Assembly: GCA_017394705.1 (NCBI GenBank) | Contig: JAFPXH010000005.1 | Location: 1-64,000, forward strand | Reading direction: 5' to 3' | Length of the DNA: 64,000 bases | From: Paludibacteraceae bacterium | Lineage (GTDB): Bacteria > Bacteroidota > Bacteroidia > Bacteroidales > Paludibacteraceae | In this document: piece after piece, positions 17,799 to 26,080 of the stretch | Layout: each line of letters starts with the position of its first letter | Position numbering within the stretch: the stretch's first letter is position 1 | Notes under the pieces: model-generated | What the model saw: only the letters and a program-made list of their open reading frames with translations | Databases searched by the model: none | Told to the model about the DNA's origin: nothing | Translations under genes and position numbers: made by a program

Positions 17799-18563
17799 TT
17801 GAATAGGACGACACACATAGTATTGCAGATTATCGGCATCGGCTTGATGGCGGGAATGCTTCTGGCGGCGATGATATGGGGTTATCGCATGACACCAACG
17901 GACACTCCTTGCACGTCGCTGGATATACGCATTACGGACAAAGCCGAACGGAGTTATGTGACGGTTCAGGAGTTGAGCCAGTTGCTGCGTAATGCGGATT
18001 TGTATCCGGTAGGCCGCACGTTAGACGTCGTGTCGCTCTCCCGCATGGAGTCTGCTGTCAAAAGTCATCCGATGGTCCGCACAGCCGATTGCTATCTGAC
18101 GCCTCGCAACGAAGTGAAGATTCGTCTGACTCAACGTGTGCCGTTGCTGCGCGTGCAAACGCCCACGGAGACCTATCTGATTGATACAGACCGCCGTGTG
18201 ATGCCTGCCCGCGAGTGCGTTAAGGATAAGATGCTTCTCGCTACAGGCAATGTGGGTCCGCAGATGGCAGCTTCGCAGTTGGCGGAGTTTGCGGTGTGGC
18301 TGCAGGAGGATGACTATTGGCGGACACGCATACACCATCTGCATGTGCAGTCTCCGCAGATGATTTATCTGTATCTGGCTCCGGGTGACGTGACACGAAC
18401 AACAACCGAAAAAGTGGTGTTAGGTCCCATGCGCGGCTATGAACGCAAACTGGCTAAACTCCAGACATTCCTGGAAAAAGGCCGTGAGGCAACTAAAGAC
18501 AAGCAGTATTACGAACTTGACCTCCGTTATCGCGGTCAAGTGATAGCAAGAAAAAATATCTAA
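17799..18563 (+). CDS. ftsQ: Cell division protein FtsQ
   Basis: Bitopic divisome protein linking cytoplasmic and periplasmic division factors. 254 residues if started at TTG 17799. A single transmembrane helix (about 8-27, IVLQIIGIGLMAGMLLAAMI) follows a short cytoplasmic N-terminus. The periplasmic part has the POTRA-like region (about 45-105, with VTVQELSQLL and SHPMVRTADCYL) and the FtsQ beta domain. No ATG precedes the membrane helix, so TTG is the likely start; the alternative ATG at residue 18 would cut the helix. The gap after murC is a short heptamer-like tract (tgacattttacatttgacat). Position between murC and ftsA supports the call. Confidence 0.88.
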   Translation: MNRTTHIVLQIIGIGLMAGMLLAAMIWGYRMTPTDTPCTSLDIRITDKAERSYVTVQELSQLLRNADLYPVGRTLDVVSLSRMESAVKSHPMVRTADCYLTPRNEVKIRLTQRVPLLRVQTPTETYLIDTDRRVMPARECVKDKMLLATGNVGPQMAASQLAEFAVWLQEDDYWRTRIHHLHVQSPQMIYLYLAPGDVTRTTTEKVVLGPMRGYERKLAKLQTFLEKGREATKDKQYYELDLRYRGQVIARKNI

Positions 18564-18582
18564 CCCTTAACTATTCACAACA

Positions 18583-19866
18583 ATGGCAAGAAGACAAACA
18601 CAGACAGCGGATTCGCTTCCTCTGGTGGCTCTGGACTTGGGCAGCGACAGCGTTCGTGCCATGGCGGCACGTCGCATAGCTCCCGACCTATTCCAGATAC
18701 TCGGAGTGGAAGAGCGTCCACAGAAAGTAGGTAACATCTGTATCGAACAGGGCATCATCACGCAGTCCAGTAGTGCGGGCTACGTCATCGCCGAGGTACT
18801 CAAACTGCTGGCGAATCGTATCGGCGTGGATGAACTGCCGACGGCTTTTATCTCCGTAGGAGGTCAGTCGATGCAGATTGTCGCCGTCCATTCCCGTCGC
18901 GATCAGGCGCGAAAGAAAGAGATCAGTCAGGCGCTGCTTGACGAGATGGAACGCGAGTGCAAGGAGAAAATCGAACTGCGCAACCCCGATGCAGCGGTAC
19001 TGGGTCTGGTGCCGAGTTACTTTAAATTAGACGGCGTGGAGCAGGATGAACTGCCGACCGCCGAACAGCGCGCTGCACTGGTCGAAGCGCATTATATCGC
19101 TTTCTACGGCCGCAAGGTAATGGATACGCAGCTGCAGAAATCATTCTCTCAGGCGGGACGTAGTATAGAACATGCTTTTGTTCGCCCGGAGACCCTTCTT
19201 TCTGCCTTCGCGACGTGCGACGGCAATCATGTGCTGATGAATGGCTGTGCCGTGCTGGACATGGGGGCGCAGACTACCACACTCACCGTGTATAAAGGCG
19301 GACAGTACTTACTCAATAAAGTGGTTCCCAAAGGCGGTTATCACATCACCCGTATGCTGGAACAACAAGGCATCGGTTTTGCCACCGCCGAAGTGCTGAA
19401 GAAGAAATTCGGCTGCGCATCCCCGGCTTATGTGGATAAGAACGTGCGTCTGCGCGTGCCCGCTGCGCCGGAGATAGGCGGAGAGATGATTATCAGTTCC
19501 GCAGAACTGGCGGAGGCCATCGAACTGAAGTTGCACGAGATCCTTTCGCCGCTGATGGATGAACTGAAAAAAGTGGAAGGCCGCATCTCAACGCTTTATA
19601 TAACCGGCGGCGGTTCGATGATGGCAGGCATGGCGGACTATATCCAAGCCCAGACGACGGCCCGCGTTCAATACGGCGCGCATAACCTGCTGCTTCATCG
19701 CGACACGGAAGAGAAATACCTTTCTCCGCAGTACACATCGCTCGTGGGCACTATTCTGTTAGGTCAGGATTACCGCGACAGCCATAAGAACCAACCGGTA
19801 CGCAAACCCGGGTTCTTCGACCGCGTCAAAGAAAGTACATTAGACATGTTTATTGATCAGAATTAA
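18583..19866 (+). CDS. ftsA: Cell division protein FtsA
   Basis: Actin-like ATPase that tethers FtsZ to the membrane. 427 residues. Phosphate-binding segment ALDLGSDSVRAMAARR near residue 17, the SHS2 domain region (about 85-165, TAFISVGGQSMQIVAVHSRR), DMGAQTTTLTVY (about 226-237) and the adenosine motif LYITGGGSMMAGM (about 341). The C-terminal end (DRVKESTLDMFIDQN) is the amphipathic membrane-targeting helix. Follows ftsQ by 19 bp and precedes ftsZ by 15 bp. Confidence 0.96.
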   Translation: MARRQTQTADSLPLVALDLGSDSVRAMAARRIAPDLFQILGVEERPQKVGNICIEQGIITQSSSAGYVIAEVLKLLANRIGVDELPTAFISVGGQSMQIVAVHSRRDQARKKEISQALLDEMERECKEKIELRNPDAAVLGLVPSYFKLDGVEQDELPTAEQRAALVEAHYIAFYGRKVMDTQLQKSFSQAGRSIEHAFVRPETLLSAFATCDGNHVLMNGCAVLDMGAQTTTLTVYKGGQYLLNKVVPKGGYHITRMLEQQGIGFATAEVLKKKFGCASPAYVDKNVRLRVPAAPEIGGEMIISSAELAEAIELKLHEILSPLMDELKKVEGRISTLYITGGGSMMAGMADYIQAQTTARVQYGAHNLLLHRDTEEKYLSPQYTSLVGTILLGQDYRDSHKNQPVRKPGFFDRVKESTLDMFIDQN

Positions 19867-19881
19867 TGAATTATTGAATAT

Positions 19882-21129
19882 ATGGAAGAAGATTTAATTA
19901 CACTGCCTCTGGAAGGCTTGACCGAAGACAGCATTATCAAAGTGATAGGCGTAGGCGGCGGCGGCTGTAATGCCGTTAATTACATGCATCGTCAGGGACT
20001 GAAAGACGTCTCATTCCTTGTGTGCAACACCGACCGTCAGGTGCTCATCAAGAGTTCCGTACCCAGCAAACTGCAGTTGGGGCCGGGTTTAGGTGCCGGC
20101 GGCGACCCTGAGACCGCTCGTCAATACGCGGAGGAGAGCAGAGACCATATTCGCGAGGCTCTGAACGACGGCACGCAGATGCTTTTCATCACAGCCGGTA
20201 TGGGCGGCGGCACAGGTACGGGCGCGTCGGCAGTCGTGGCTGAGGTGGCACAGGAAATGGGTATACTGACCGTGGGCATCGTCACTATTCCTTTTGCCTT
20301 CGAGGGCAAGAAAAAAATAGAGAAAGCGATGACCGGTGTAGCTCGTCTAGCTAAACATGTGGATGCCCTTCTCATTATTAATAATGAGAAACTCAAACAG
20401 ATTTATCCGGAACTGAACCTGCTCAACGCTTTCAGCAAATCGGACGATGTGGTAGCCAATGCAGCACGTTCGATAGCAGAGATTATTACTGTGCCGGGTT
20501 ATATCAATACCGATTTCGCAGACGTGCGTAACACGCTGCGCAAAGGTGGTGTGGCCATCATGAATATAGGTCGCGCCTCCGGCGAGAAACGTATTACCAA
20601 CGCCATCAACGATGCCCTCAATAGTCCGCTGGTCAACACCAACGATGTGCACGGTGCAGAGCGTATATTGCTGCAGTTCTACTGCTCTACAGAGCACGCG
20701 ATCGTAATGGAAGAGATCGACCAGATTAACGATTTCGTGCAAGAGGTTGGCGATGATATAGAAGTGCAATGGGGTGCGTCTATTGACGAGAGTCTTGGCG
20801 AGGATGTTCGCGTAACAGTTATCGCAACCGGCTATAAGGTGGACGGTCTTCCTTCGGAAGAAGAGGAGGAAGGCAAGAAAACCATTGCGGAGGCTATTGA
20901 CGCCAATTATCCGCCGCAGATGCCCAAGCCGTTAGAGGATGAAAAGGCCCAACTTATTGATCTGAGTGACACCTTACGTGCCGAGGGCGTGGATTTCCAA
21001 CCACGGCAACCCCGTGAGTACTCAGAGTCCACTTCTGCGGAAGATGTTGTTATCACCGTGGAGGATGAGACCAAAGAGCCGGAAGAGAAACCTTCACACA
21101 GTCCGTTCGGATGGATACGGAGAAAGTGA
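19882..21129 (+). CDS. ftsZ: Cell division protein FtsZ
   Basis: Tubulin-like GTPase forming the Z ring. 415 residues. GGGGCNAVNYM (about 25-35) and the tubulin signature GGGTGTGAS (about 111-119) are present, together with the synergy-loop helix NTLRKGGVAIMNIG. The globular core ends near residue 325. An acidic linker follows (SEEEEEGKK, later EDETKEPEEKP), then a short basic C-terminal tail FGWIRRK in the place of the peptide that binds FtsA. Last of the murC-ftsQAZ set; a heptamer repeat follows the stop. Confidence 0.98.
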   Translation: MEEDLITLPLEGLTEDSIIKVIGVGGGGCNAVNYMHRQGLKDVSFLVCNTDRQVLIKSSVPSKLQLGPGLGAGGDPETARQYAEESRDHIREALNDGTQMLFITAGMGGGTGTGASAVVAEVAQEMGILTVGIVTIPFAFEGKKKIEKAMTGVARLAKHVDALLIINNEKLKQIYPELNLLNAFSKSDDVVANAARSIAEIITVPGYINTDFADVRNTLRKGGVAIMNIGRASGEKRITNAINDALNSPLVNTNDVHGAERILLQFYCSTEHAIVMEEIDQINDFVQEVGDDIEVQWGASIDESLGEDVRVTVIATGYKVDGLPSEEEEEGKKTIAEAIDANYPPQMPKPLEDEKAQLIDLSDTLRAEGVDFQPRQPREYSESTSAEDVVITVEDETKEPEEKPSHSPFGWIRRK

Positions 21130-21133
21130 TAAA

Positions 21134-21170
21134 AGTTTAGAGTTTAGAGTTTAAAGTTTAGAGTTTAGAG
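21134..21170. repeat. AGTTTAG heptamer run after ftsZ
   Basis: Five near-identical 7-bp units (agtttag, one aagttta variant) fill the gap between ftsZ and the next gene. Nearly the same run recurs at 60389-60424. Confidence 0.85.
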
Positions 21171-21172
21171 AA

Positions 21173-22123
21173 ATGGATAAAGAGATGAATTTTTTTGACC
21201 TCTGTGCGGCGTGTGGCCGTGGAATAGGTCGTTGTTTTGCCGCCCTCGGCCGTTTGCTAACGCGCATGACGCGTCTGACGTTCCATTACTGGTGGCTGGT
21301 GATAACCATCGTTCTGCTGGCAGCCGCGGCGTCACTCTATTATACAAGGTGTGAGAACCAGACGTATAAAATGAACGCAGTCGCATTACTGAACGGTCCG
21401 TCTATTCAGCAGTTTGAGCAGGCGTTTGCTCCGCTGCGCTCGAATCACATGATTCCGGAAGGAGCGGCTATCAAACCTTTCATTGTAGAGCAAAAGGCCC
21501 GGGTATTTGACACGTTCCGTGTGATCGATTGTTTGCATGACGGCGAAGCGGATTTTATTGACTTCAAGCAAAAGATTTATCCCACAGACACCGTAAATGT
21601 GCAGATGAGTGACCGTTTATGCCTGCAGTTCCGCATCAAAGCGCGCAATCTAGGCTTGGTACCGGAGATAGAGCAGTCGCTGCTGGACTTTCTCAACGGC
21701 AATGCTCCGATGCAGCAGTCGTATGCCACGTATCTGGCGAACTTGAAAGAAGAGGTGGCATTCAACCATTCACAGGCTCAGAAACTGGACAGCCTGACCA
21801 GCAATTATTATTTCTATAACGCTTCCAGCGCGCAGCCGATGAACTATAGCGGCAACGGCGTGAATTTCTACGGAGACCGTCGTATCCGCCTGTTCCTCAA
21901 AGAGATTTACGAGCAGCGTGAGGTGCTTCAGCAAGGAGACTATCGCTTACAGTTAGCGACCGCTCCCGTGGTACTCGAGAACCATTTTGCGATGGATCCG
22001 AAACCCGTTAACGGTCGCCTGAAGATGTTGATAATCTTCTTGTTGCTCGGTTGGTGCAGCGGCTGTATTGCGGCTGAACTCATCGACCAACGCAAAGCTA
22101 TTTACGCTTGGCTGAAGAGATAA
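21173..22123 (+). CDS. Wzz-like two-helix membrane protein, function unknown
   Basis: 316 residues. One transmembrane helix near the N-terminus (about 39-57, WWLVITIVLLAAAASLYY), a long extracytoplasmic region (about 60-280), and a second helix near the C-terminus (about 284-303, MLIIFLLLGWCSGCIAAELI) with a short cytoplasmic tail. This topology matches chain-length determinant (Wzz) proteins and relatives seen in Bacteroidales, but no diagnostic proline-glycine motif could be identified with certainty. It starts 44 bp after ftsZ and may be cotranscribed. The 3' end overlaps the convergent dedA gene by 26 bp. Confidence 0.55.
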   Translation: MDKEMNFFDLCAACGRGIGRCFAALGRLLTRMTRLTFHYWWLVITIVLLAAAASLYYTRCENQTYKMNAVALLNGPSIQQFEQAFAPLRSNHMIPEGAAIKPFIVEQKARVFDTFRVIDCLHDGEADFIDFKQKIYPTDTVNVQMSDRLCLQFRIKARNLGLVPEIEQSLLDFLNGNAPMQQSYATYLANLKEEVAFNHSQAQKLDSLTSNYYFYNASSAQPMNYSGNGVNFYGDRRIRLFLKEIYEQREVLQQGDYRLQLATAPVVLENHFAMDPKPVNGRLKMLIIFLLLGWCSGCIAAELIDQRKAIYAWLKR

Positions 22124-22751
22124 TTTTCTTCACTACGAAATAGAGAATGACTGCACCGAGCAGTATTAGTATAGCCACGCTCAGTTCGTGGCTATATTCT
22201 TTTATGAGGTCCATCTGTCCCGCAGCCACGTAACCTAATGCGGCAAGGATGCAATTCCAGCAGAACGCACCGAGGAAGGTCCACCAGAGGAAAGAACCGA
22301 AATGCATGCGGCTGAGTCCGGCAGGAATACTGATGAGTTGACGAATTCCGGGAATAAACCGCCCGATGAAGGTGGATACATTGCCTTTCTCACGGAAATA
22401 CTCCTCTGCGCGCTGTATCTTCTCGCTTGACAACAGACATAAATGTCCCAGTCTGCTGTCCGCGAACTTATAGATGATAATGCGTCCCAACCACACGGAG
22501 AGGCCATAGTTGATAATAGCGCCTATCATGGCTCCTAAAGTGCCGAAGAGAACGATAATCAGTACGTCCACCAGATAATTTCCGGTGGCGCAGAGTACGC
22601 TACCGGGTTGGCCGGCAACGAATGCTGCCGGAGGAATGACCACTTCACTCGGGAAAGGGATAAACGATGACTCTACAGCCATCAACGCAGTAATCGACGC
22701 ATAGTTCATATGCGCCGAATACCACGCGATAATATTATCAACAAATGTCAT
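22098..22751 (-). CDS. DedA-family membrane protein
   Basis: 217 residues with several hydrophobic segments. The family signature is clear: ESSFIPFPSEVVIPPAAF (about 29-46) and FIGRFIPGIRQLISIPAGLS (about 133-152) with the conserved G-R-F-x-P-G-x-R. DedA proteins are inner-membrane proteins; some recycle undecaprenyl-phosphate or flip lipids, and many are needed for envelope and pH homeostasis. Its ATG overlaps the nhaD TAA by one base, so it is coupled to nhaD, which fits a role tied to proton-motive force. Confidence 0.88.
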   Translation of the reverse strand: MTFVDNIIAWYSAHMNYASITALMAVESSFIPFPSEVVIPPAAFVAGQPGSVLCATGNYLVDVLIIVLFGTLGAMIGAIINYGLSVWLGRIIIYKFADSRLGHLCLLSSEKIQRAEEYFREKGNVSTFIGRFIPGIRQLISIPAGLSRMHFGSFLWWTFLGAFCWNCILAALGYVAAGQMDLIKEYSHELSVAILILLGAVILYFVVKKIISSAKRK

Positions 22752-24097
22752 TAGATGAAAAGCAGTTGAACAATGATGTAAACCGGCAGAAGGATGATCA
22801 AACTGAATTTAATCATGTATCCGAAGAACGATGGCATCTTGATTCCGCTCTCCTCTGCGATGGCTTTCACCATGAAGTTAGGTCCGTTGCCGATATAGGT
22901 CAGTGAGCCGAACATCACAGCCGCGATGGAGATAGCTTTGAGCAGTATCTCCGGAACACCGGCTACGAAAGGTGTACCGTTGAACATACCTGTTACGACA
23001 CCTGCTTCAGCGGCAGCAAGCGACTCCGGCAGACCGGAAGCTACACCGTGGAATGCAACCGCTGTCGGCGTGTTATCGAGGAACGCAGAGAGCGCACCGG
23101 TCGAGTAATAGAACTGCCATGCGTGGGTGAAACCGAGGTCGGCTGCGTGCGCCTTCAAATAGGCGAGGGCAGGGGTCATCGTCGTGAAGATTCCGAGGAA
23201 CAGAACCGCTACCTCTACTATCGGAGTCCAGCTGAACTTGTTGTTGTCATAACGCACCTCTTTCTTGGTCGTGTAGAGCGAGAGACCTGTGAGCGAGAGC
23301 AGCACTATTTCACGCAGGTATTTGAGCCACAGCGGAGCGTCTGCTTCACCCATCTGCTTGATGGTTCCTTCGTTCACAAAAGCCACTGCCAGCACTACGC
23401 CTAACAGATATACGAAATTGATAGTACCTTTCATCACCAACGGCGTAGCCTCACGCGAGTCCGCAGAGAGGGCTGTCCAGTGCTCCTTGTTGTAATAATA
23501 GGTGTCCATCGCGAAATAGATGCCGAGCAGCAGAATTCCCGTAACAGCCCATTCGGGCGCAAGGTGCATGAACCATGAGAAGTGTGCGCCGCGGAGGAAG
23601 AGCATGAACAAGGGTGGGTCTCCCAGCGGGGTCAGCAGACCGCCGCAGTTGGCTACCAGAGCTATGAAGAAAAGGATGGTGTGAACCTTGTATTCACGCT
23701 GTTTGTTGGTCTCGATGAGGGGACGGATGAGCAGCATAGCGGCACCCGTCGTACCCATGATAGAGGCTAATATCCAGCCCAAGCCCAAGAAACCGGTGTT
23801 GACCCAGGGTTTGGCTTTCAGGTCACCTGAGAAATGAATACCGCCGGTGATGACAAACAACGCCAGCAGCAGGATGATGAATGGCACGTAGTCGAAGAAG
23901 ATCTGGTGCTCCAACTCGTGCATCATTCCTCCCATGATCAGGCATACCGCTACCGGCACGCCGAGGAAGAGGGAAACAATGAGTTTGTTGGTGTTCTTCT
24001 CCCACCAGTGTTCTGCTACCAGCGGACCGATAGCAATCATCAGAAGCATGAGTCCGAACGGAATCAGCGACCATGCCGAATGTACAAATTGTTCCAT
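22751..24097 (-). CDS. nhaD: Sodium/proton antiporter of the NhaD type
   Basis: 448 residues, about 11-13 transmembrane segments, of the ArsB/NhaD (ion transporter) superfamily. Visible landmarks: GMMHELEHQIFFDYVPFIILL (two blocks split by His/Glu), GGIHFSGDLK, MGTTGAAMLLIRPLI, ANCGGLLTPLGDPPLFM and DNTPTAVAFHG; the paired LTPLGDPP and DNTPTA motifs mark this family. Expected role: export of Na+ in exchange for protons at the inner membrane. Own promoter at 24136-24167, followed by coupled dedA. Confidence 0.92.
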   Translation of the reverse strand: MEQFVHSAWSLIPFGLMLLMIAIGPLVAEHWWEKNTNKLIVSLFLGVPVAVCLIMGGMMHELEHQIFFDYVPFIILLLALFVITGGIHFSGDLKAKPWVNTGFLGLGWILASIMGTTGAAMLLIRPLIETNKQREYKVHTILFFIALVANCGGLLTPLGDPPLFMLFLRGAHFSWFMHLAPEWAVTGILLLGIYFAMDTYYYNKEHWTALSADSREATPLVMKGTINFVYLLGVVLAVAFVNEGTIKQMGEADAPLWLKYLREIVLLSLTGLSLYTTKKEVRYDNNKFSWTPIVEVAVLFLGIFTTMTPALAYLKAHAADLGFTHAWQFYYSTGALSAFLDNTPTAVAFHGVASGLPESLAAAEAGVVTGMFNGTPFVAGVPEILLKAISIAAVMFGSLTYIGNGPNFMVKAIAEESGIKMPSFFGYMIKFSLIILLPVYIIVQLLFI

Positions 24098-24135
24098 AGT
24101 ACTTTATTTAATTTTAAACTCGCTAAAAGCGAGTG

Positions 24136-24167
24136 CAAAGGTACACTTTTTTTTCGAGATATGCAAA
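24136..24167 (-). promoter_or_regulatory. Promoter of nhaD-dedA
   Basis: Minus strand TTTG (24167-24164), 20 nt, TACCTTTG (24143-24136), 39 nt before the ATG. Confidence 0.85.
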
Positions 24168-24280
24168 CGAAAGATTATTTTTCCACAAAATTCCTCTATT
24201 TCTTGCCTATTTCAGACATCCCTGGAGAAAGAAAAAGAAAAAGAAAAGAAGCAAAAGAAAAATATAAAAGACCCGAGACC

Positions 24281-24304
24281 GACTACCACCACATGGTGGT
24301 AGTC
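24281..24304. repeat. Perfect 11-bp inverted repeat in a gene-free region
   Basis: GACTACCACCA, two bases, TGGTGGTAGTC. On the minus strand it is followed by ggtctcgggtcttttatatttttc, so it could end a transcript from the promoter at 24559-24589. The surrounding 24170-24550 shows a purine-rich tract (24221-24270) and no supported gene. Confidence 0.7.
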
Positions 24305-24558
24305 CGCAGTAGCGTATGTGCGTGGGGACGGGCGCGTATGTGGAAGATGCCGCAGGAGCGGCTGTCGGTCGGTCAGACAGGGTTGATAAAGGGGTGGGAG
24401 AGTTTATAATCGTGGAGGAGGGAGTTGAGTCAATCAAATATAATAATAAATTGCGGCATAGCCATAATTAATTATATGGTTCTTATAGGGGTTAAACAGA
24501 GGTGTTACGTAGGCTTTGACCGTCGGTTGACAGTCGGGATTTGACTTAAATTTGAGTG

Positions 24559-24589
24559 CATAGGTACAAAAAAAATCTCATATATGCAA
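24559..24589 (-). promoter_or_regulatory. Promoter-like site with no gene downstream
   Basis: Minus strand TTG (24589-24587), 20 nt, TACCTATG (24566-24559): one mismatch to the consensus, with the same TTGCATATAT upstream part as other promoters here. Transcription would run through 24550-24280, where no convincing gene is seen. Confidence 0.55.
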
Positions 24590-24635
24590 GAGATGATGAG
24601 TTTTTGAGGAAGTATAGAGAAAAAAAAGAGATTTA

Positions 24636-24667
24636 TTTGCATAATTCAGAAAAAAGTTATACCTTTG
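24636..24667 (+). promoter_or_regulatory. Promoter of the KilA-N / restriction-modification island
   Basis: TTTG (24636-24639), 20 nt, TACCTTTG (24660-24667). The leader of about 80 nt includes CCGCT...AGCGG arms and the motif CACCGACAGGGTAAAAAA (24714-24731), which recurs before the next gene. Confidence 0.85.
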
Positions 24668-24753
24668 CATGCAAATTGCGTGCCGAGCAATAATCGCATT
24701 GTAATTCCGCTGACACCGACAGGGTAAAAAAGCGGTGAAAAGATAGATAGAAG

Positions 24754-25575
24754 ATGGCAAAGCAAAAAGAAATAATCGTCAAGGACACAACTATCCGTTC
24801 GTTTTCGCAGGACGGATGGGACTATATCTGTATAACGGACATTGCCAGACAGAAGAATGCCCTTGAACCGAAAGATGTTGTAAAGAATTGGATGCGACTC
24901 AAGAATACGATTGAGTATCTTGGAATGTGGGAGGCATTGAATAACCCGCAGTTCAAAGGGGTCGAATTCGATCCCCTTTTGCGAGAGGCTGGTAGTAATG
25001 CTTTCACACTTAGTCCGTCACGCTGGATTGAATTAACGGGAGCTATAGGCATTATTTCGAAGGCTGGGAATAACGGCGGCACGTTTGCGCAACGGGACAT
25101 TGCTTTTAAATTTGCCAGTTGGGTGTCTGTTGAGTTTGAACTCTATTTGATTAAGGAATTCCAACGCCTCAAAGAGGAAGAACAAAAAGCTCTCGGCTGG
25201 TCGGCAAAGCGCGAGTTGGCAAAGATTAATTATCATATCCATACAGACGCGATAAAAGAGCACCTTATCCCGCAGGAGATTGACCCTTACCATCGTTCAC
25301 TCATTTATGCCAATGAGGCTGATGTGCTCAATGTGGCGTTGTTTGGAATGACCGCTAAAGAATGGCGTGATGCGCATCCGGAGGATAAAGGTAATATACG
25401 CGACTACGCGACGATTAACCAGTTGATTTGTTTGAGTAATATGGAGAACCTGAATGCAGTATTCATCAACGAAGGTCTGCCACAAGGAGAACGCCTCCAG
25501 AAACTCAACCAGATAGCTATCCAGCAAATGACTGTGTTAGAAAACGTAGAAAGCAAACGTATATTGAAAGCATAA
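24754..25575 (+). CDS. KilA-N domain protein
   Basis: 273 residues. The KilA-N DNA-binding domain covers about residues 10-150, with YICITDIARQKN, the WMRLKNTIEYLGMWEALNNP segment, SPSRWIELTGAIGIISKAGN and the GGTFAQRDIAFKFASWVS helix. The C-terminal part (about 175-273) has a conserved NEADVLNVALFGMTAKEWR segment found with this N-terminus in many Bacteroidetes copies. KilA-N proteins come from phages and mobile elements and are often regulators or antirepressors. Own promoter at 24636-24667. It precedes a DpnD-like gene and a DpnII-type system on the same strand and may be part of that operon. Its role here is not known. Confidence 0.85.
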   Translation: MAKQKEIIVKDTTIRSFSQDGWDYICITDIARQKNALEPKDVVKNWMRLKNTIEYLGMWEALNNPQFKGVEFDPLLREAGSNAFTLSPSRWIELTGAIGIISKAGNNGGTFAQRDIAFKFASWVSVEFELYLIKEFQRLKEEEQKALGWSAKRELAKINYHIHTDAIKEHLIPQEIDPYHRSLIYANEADVLNVALFGMTAKEWRDAHPEDKGNIRDYATINQLICLSNMENLNAVFINEGLPQGERLQKLNQIAIQQMTVLENVESKRILKA

Positions 25576-25636
25576 AACAGAATCAGGTCTGACCTCACCG
25601 ACAGCGTAAAAAAGGAGCATAGAAAAGTTAAAACAA

Positions 25637-25801
25637 ATGAAATATTCTGTAGTCATAGAGGAGATTTTGCGCAAAGAGGTGGCTGTTGAGGCAAATGACG
25701 CAGAGGATGCGAAAGAGATTGTTGAGGCGCTTTATCGCAAAGGGGAGATTGTCTTGGACGCAGGGGATTTTATTGGAGAACCGACCATAACATGTAAGTG
25801 A
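25637..25801 (+). CDS. dpnD: DpnD/PcfM-like small protein
   Basis: 54 residues, starting MKYSVVIEEILRKEVAVEAN and continuing with DAEDAKEIVEALYRKGEIVLD. This matches the short DpnD/PcfM family (a strand, then an acidic helix, then a GEIVLDA strand). In Streptococcus pneumoniae, dpnD accompanies dpnC in the DpnI cassette; its function is unknown. Here it lies 61 bp after the KilA-N gene and 279 bp before the DpnM-like methylase. The leader repeats the motif seen before the KilA-N gene (25596-25613), and AAAGGAG at 25611-25617 is a possible Shine-Dalgarno, though 19 bases from the start. Confidence 0.75.
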   Translation: MKYSVVIEEILRKEVAVEANDAEDAKEIVEALYRKGEIVLDAGDFIGEPTITCK

Positions 25802-25883
25802 AAATCAAGATACAAATTTGACATAAAACATCCGCAGCGGCGGAGTAAACATATTTATTAATTAGCGTTTGCTATTTGTCTAT

Positions 25884-26039
25884 TCGCACTGAAACGTAGG
25901 AAATTTCAAAAATAAGCAAATTATAAAGAGCAACAGCAAACCCGCAAAACATGCGGGCGACTTGTCTTTATAATGGTGCTATTCCTACGACCACAGTGCG
26001 AGCAAGTTTGCCCGCATTTTGTATTCATACAGGTCGTAG
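25884..26039. ncRNA. Highly folded non-coding element with alternative pairings, before dpnM
   Basis: Nested arms pair in order: TCGCACTG (25884-25891) with CAGTGCGA (25994-26001); CGTAGGAA (25895-25902) with TTCCTACG (25982-25989); TTATAAAGA (25921-25929) with TCTTTATAA (25965-25973); CCCGCA (25941-25946) with TGCGGG (25952-25957). Two downstream segments can compete: GCCCGCAT (26010-26017) with ATGCGGGC (25951-25958), and GGTCGTAG (26032-26039) with CTACGACC (25985-25992). So the element can switch between two folds, as in attenuators. No reading frame fits it. It could be a regulatory leader for the methylase, an independent small RNA, or a DNA-level site. The flanking 25802-25883 holds only a small TCCGC/GCGGA hairpin. 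Confidence 0.6.
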
Positions 26040-26053
26040 AAGCAGAATAGTAA

Positions 26054-26079
26054 AGATAGCAGACAGTAAAATGCTATCT
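26054..26079 (+). promoter_or_regulatory. Hairpin touching the dpnM start codon
   Basis: AGATAGCA (26054-26061) pairs with TGCTATCT (26072-26079) around a 10-nt loop; the ATG begins at 26081. In RNA it would cover the ribosome binding region of the methylase gene. The loop holds GACAGTAAAA, a weaker form of the motif in the two upstream leaders. Confidence 0.65.
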
Positions 26080-26080
26080 A

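Noticed and set aside
24207..24437. 76-codon minus-strand frame
   Set aside because: Low-complexity Ser/Thr/Pro start and a run of Leu/Phe from a purine-rich tract; no family likeness. A non-coding transcript is a better explanation.
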